From the NCBI GenBank assembly GCA_944472135.2, contig OX235265.1, forward strand, positions 94,458,984 to 94,522,983: 64,000 nucleotides of DNA, in the 5' to 3' direction. The stretch comes from Trichobilharzia regenti. Lineage: Eukaryota; Platyhelminthes; Trematoda; Strigeidida; Schistosomatidae. A program made the position numbers and the translations under genes. Positions 62,293 through 64,000 of this stretch are shown one piece after another. Position 1 is the stretch's first letter; each line of letters begins with the position of its first letter. The notes under the pieces were generated by a model. It did no database searches and was not told the origin of the DNA. It saw only the letters and a program-made list of their open reading frames with translations.

Positions 62293-64000
62293 ATGCCTGT
62301 GTCAAAGAAGGGGCAGAGCGTCTTGGATGCAAACAGGAAAGTAAGTCATGGTGACTTGTCTGTCAATTGTAACGATGTGTCTGATGTTAAGCATGACATG
62401 GTTGATGTTACTGTTTCACCGTTCAGGGATAATAGGAACATCAAACTCCCTAAATTTGAACCACGGTGTTTCGATGGAAACCCGGCTGATTATTTACAAT
62501 TTGTAAAGGAGTTTGAGATCATGTTGAGTAGTTTTCTATTAAATGATGAATTGAAATTGATGTATTTGTTGAGGCATTGCTTTGGAGATGCTTCAAGAGC
62601 TATACAGTGCTGTAAGCTCATGCCCCTTAATGAGGGATACGCTGAGGCTATGAGCATATTACGTCAAAGGTTTGCAAGACCTTCAATGATTGTAAGGAAC
62701 GTATACGAAGCTGTCAAAGGTAACGGCAGTCAACTTCAAGATGACTCCAAGGCACTTACTGAGTTTTTAGATACACTTATGACTTATTAGAATACCTTGA
62801 TTTCTATGAGTTGCATGAGTGACCTCAACTCGAGCTCAGTCCAAGAGGTAATTGCGAGACGCCTACCTACTCGACTGCAAAGGAAGTGGGTGAAGATGAG
62901 CTCCTGTATGGAGGATGACGGTATCGAGCCAAAGTTTGATGATATCCTGAAACTGGTAAATACTAGTGTCAATCAATCTATGAGCAAGTTCGCCAGTCTA
63001 TTACATCTCACCCCTAGGATAGAGCAGTCTGAGGGAAAAACGCAATCATTGATGACGAATAGGCCTCAGAGAGGTGGATATCGAGAAGGCTCCATGATGT
63101 CTAGTAATGCATATAAACTTAGTGAGTGCAACAGGTTTCGTAGTACATCCTAAACAGATAAGTTACAAGATGCAAGACAAACACGATTGTGTTTCACACG
63201 TTTGCAAGAGGTGCATACAGAAGTGAACTGTGAACCAGTGAGCAAGTTCAGTGATAAGCTAAATGTAAACTCCAGGCCTTACTCCGAATTGTGTGACGAC
63301 AACGGTGTTGTGAAGAAGTCTGTAGTTGCAACTGGTAAGCCGTTGTTGAATAGAGTGTCACAGAATAGAGTTACTGCTTCAGGGTGCAGTTCTGACTCCA
63401 AAAGTTTACAAGGTATAACTAGTCAGAGTGAAGTTATAAAACCTTTGATGATTTGTGAGGACGAACCAAAATTGTCTACTTCTGTTATTAAAGAGTTTGA
63501 AAATGATAAAGTTGACGGTAAAGTGAATATTCGTGATAATGATCATGATACTTCACAGTTGTCTTTGGTTGATCATGATGAGATGAGGGATATGCCTACT
63601 ACTGCTAAGTTGAACAAAGTTTCTGTACAACTTGAACGGGAAGTAGAAGTAAATGCAGATGCAGTTGCAGAAGGCATGCATACTTGTGAGACCGTCAGTG
63701 TGAGTGATCAGCATGTAGCCCACCTATCATCAGATGCTATTGCTAAACCTGAGCTGATAGTAAAAGACAGCAGTGGTGTTGGTCTTGCAGGTAGACAAAT
63801 TTATGAAAGCCGAGAAACAACAGCTTCTGATCCACCGCTAACTTCATCAACTGGTGTCAATCAGTCGTCGTTGGTGTTGTCATTCACAAAGAAGAAGACG
63901 CCCATCAACTCATGTATCTTGTACAATGACTATAATAATATTAGTGCATTTGAAAGGACGAAAGATATTGCTCAGTTTAGAGACGATAAGCCAAGTGTAA
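62293..64000 (+). pseudogene. N1 651-codon Gag-derived gene, unit 4 (two stops, cut by window end)
   Basis: It starts MPVSKKGQSV at 62293. TAG at 62788-62790 and TAA at 63151-63153 are the same changes as in unit 1, while LLRHCFGDAS is shared with unit 3. This mosaic suggests exchange between units. The frame after the TAA is open to the window end, which falls before the hydrophobic segment. Confidence 0.82.

Larger units (their letters stand above)
51483..64000 (+). repeat. 3429-bp head-to-tail array of non-autonomous BEL (family N1)
   Basis: Units start at 51483, 54912, 58341 and 61770, each a 359-bp LTR plus a 3070-bp interior. There is one LTR per junction and no host DNA between units. 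The spacing is exact across three periods, so no net indel separates the units. The fourth unit runs past the window end. Confidence 0.93.

Noticed and set aside
51483..64000. CRISPR array or classical short satellite
   Set aside because: The repeat is a 3429-bp LTR-plus-coding unit with no short direct repeats and spacers.

Overview
This window is a block of transposable elements from an animal genome, with no recognisable host gene. The mix suggests a flatworm, probably a schistosome-like trematode: a BEL/Pao retrotransposon, a Gypsy-type gag-protease element, CR1/Jockey-like LINEs (one with a PHD-finger ORF1), a tRNA-like SINE and AT-rich spacers. That organism call is inference from family resemblance; no database was searched. 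Recurrent, near-identical, exactly periodic units suggest heterochromatin or a repeat-rich (possibly sex-limited) region.

Layout. 1-4537: broken LINE fragments and a BEL solo LTR. 4538-17186: a head-to-tail array of three Gypsy-like gag-protease units (period 2115 bp) sharing single LTRs; the middle unit carries a 6.07-kb LINE (8076-14145) with both ORFs open. 17187-25397: an antisense LINE fragment, then a BEL element (copy I, 17566-25397) with two LTRs, 5-bp target duplications and a frameshifted gag. 25398-26602: LINE fragments paralogous to 574-1770. 26603-42539: a non-autonomous BEL derivative with a second copy inserted into it in inverse orientation, followed by a 3970-bp palindromic-type repeat made of its parts. 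42540-42786: assembly gap. 42787-45113: a duplicated LINE block. 45114-51841: BEL copy II. 51483 to the window end: a 3429-bp head-to-tail array of another non-autonomous BEL derivative, sharing LTRs with copy II.

How the parts relate. The non-autonomous BEL elements keep the LTRs, the gag N-terminus, a short pol-derived C-terminal segment and the 3' untranslated region. They have lost protease, RT, RNase H and integrase, so they would need a full BEL element in trans. What autonomous and non-autonomous elements share outside the gag start and the short C-terminal segment is mainly the LTRs and a 3' region with repeated 13-18-bp RNA hairpins (loop CGTACTGCTGTAAGT). These hairpins are the best candidates for a cis-acting RNA signal.

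The strongest theme is LTR-LTR recombination as a generator of satellite DNA. It appears here as three separate arrays with exact periods (2115, 3970, 3429 bp), a solo LTR, an inversion isomer, and one genomic site seen empty, with a solo LTR and with a full element.
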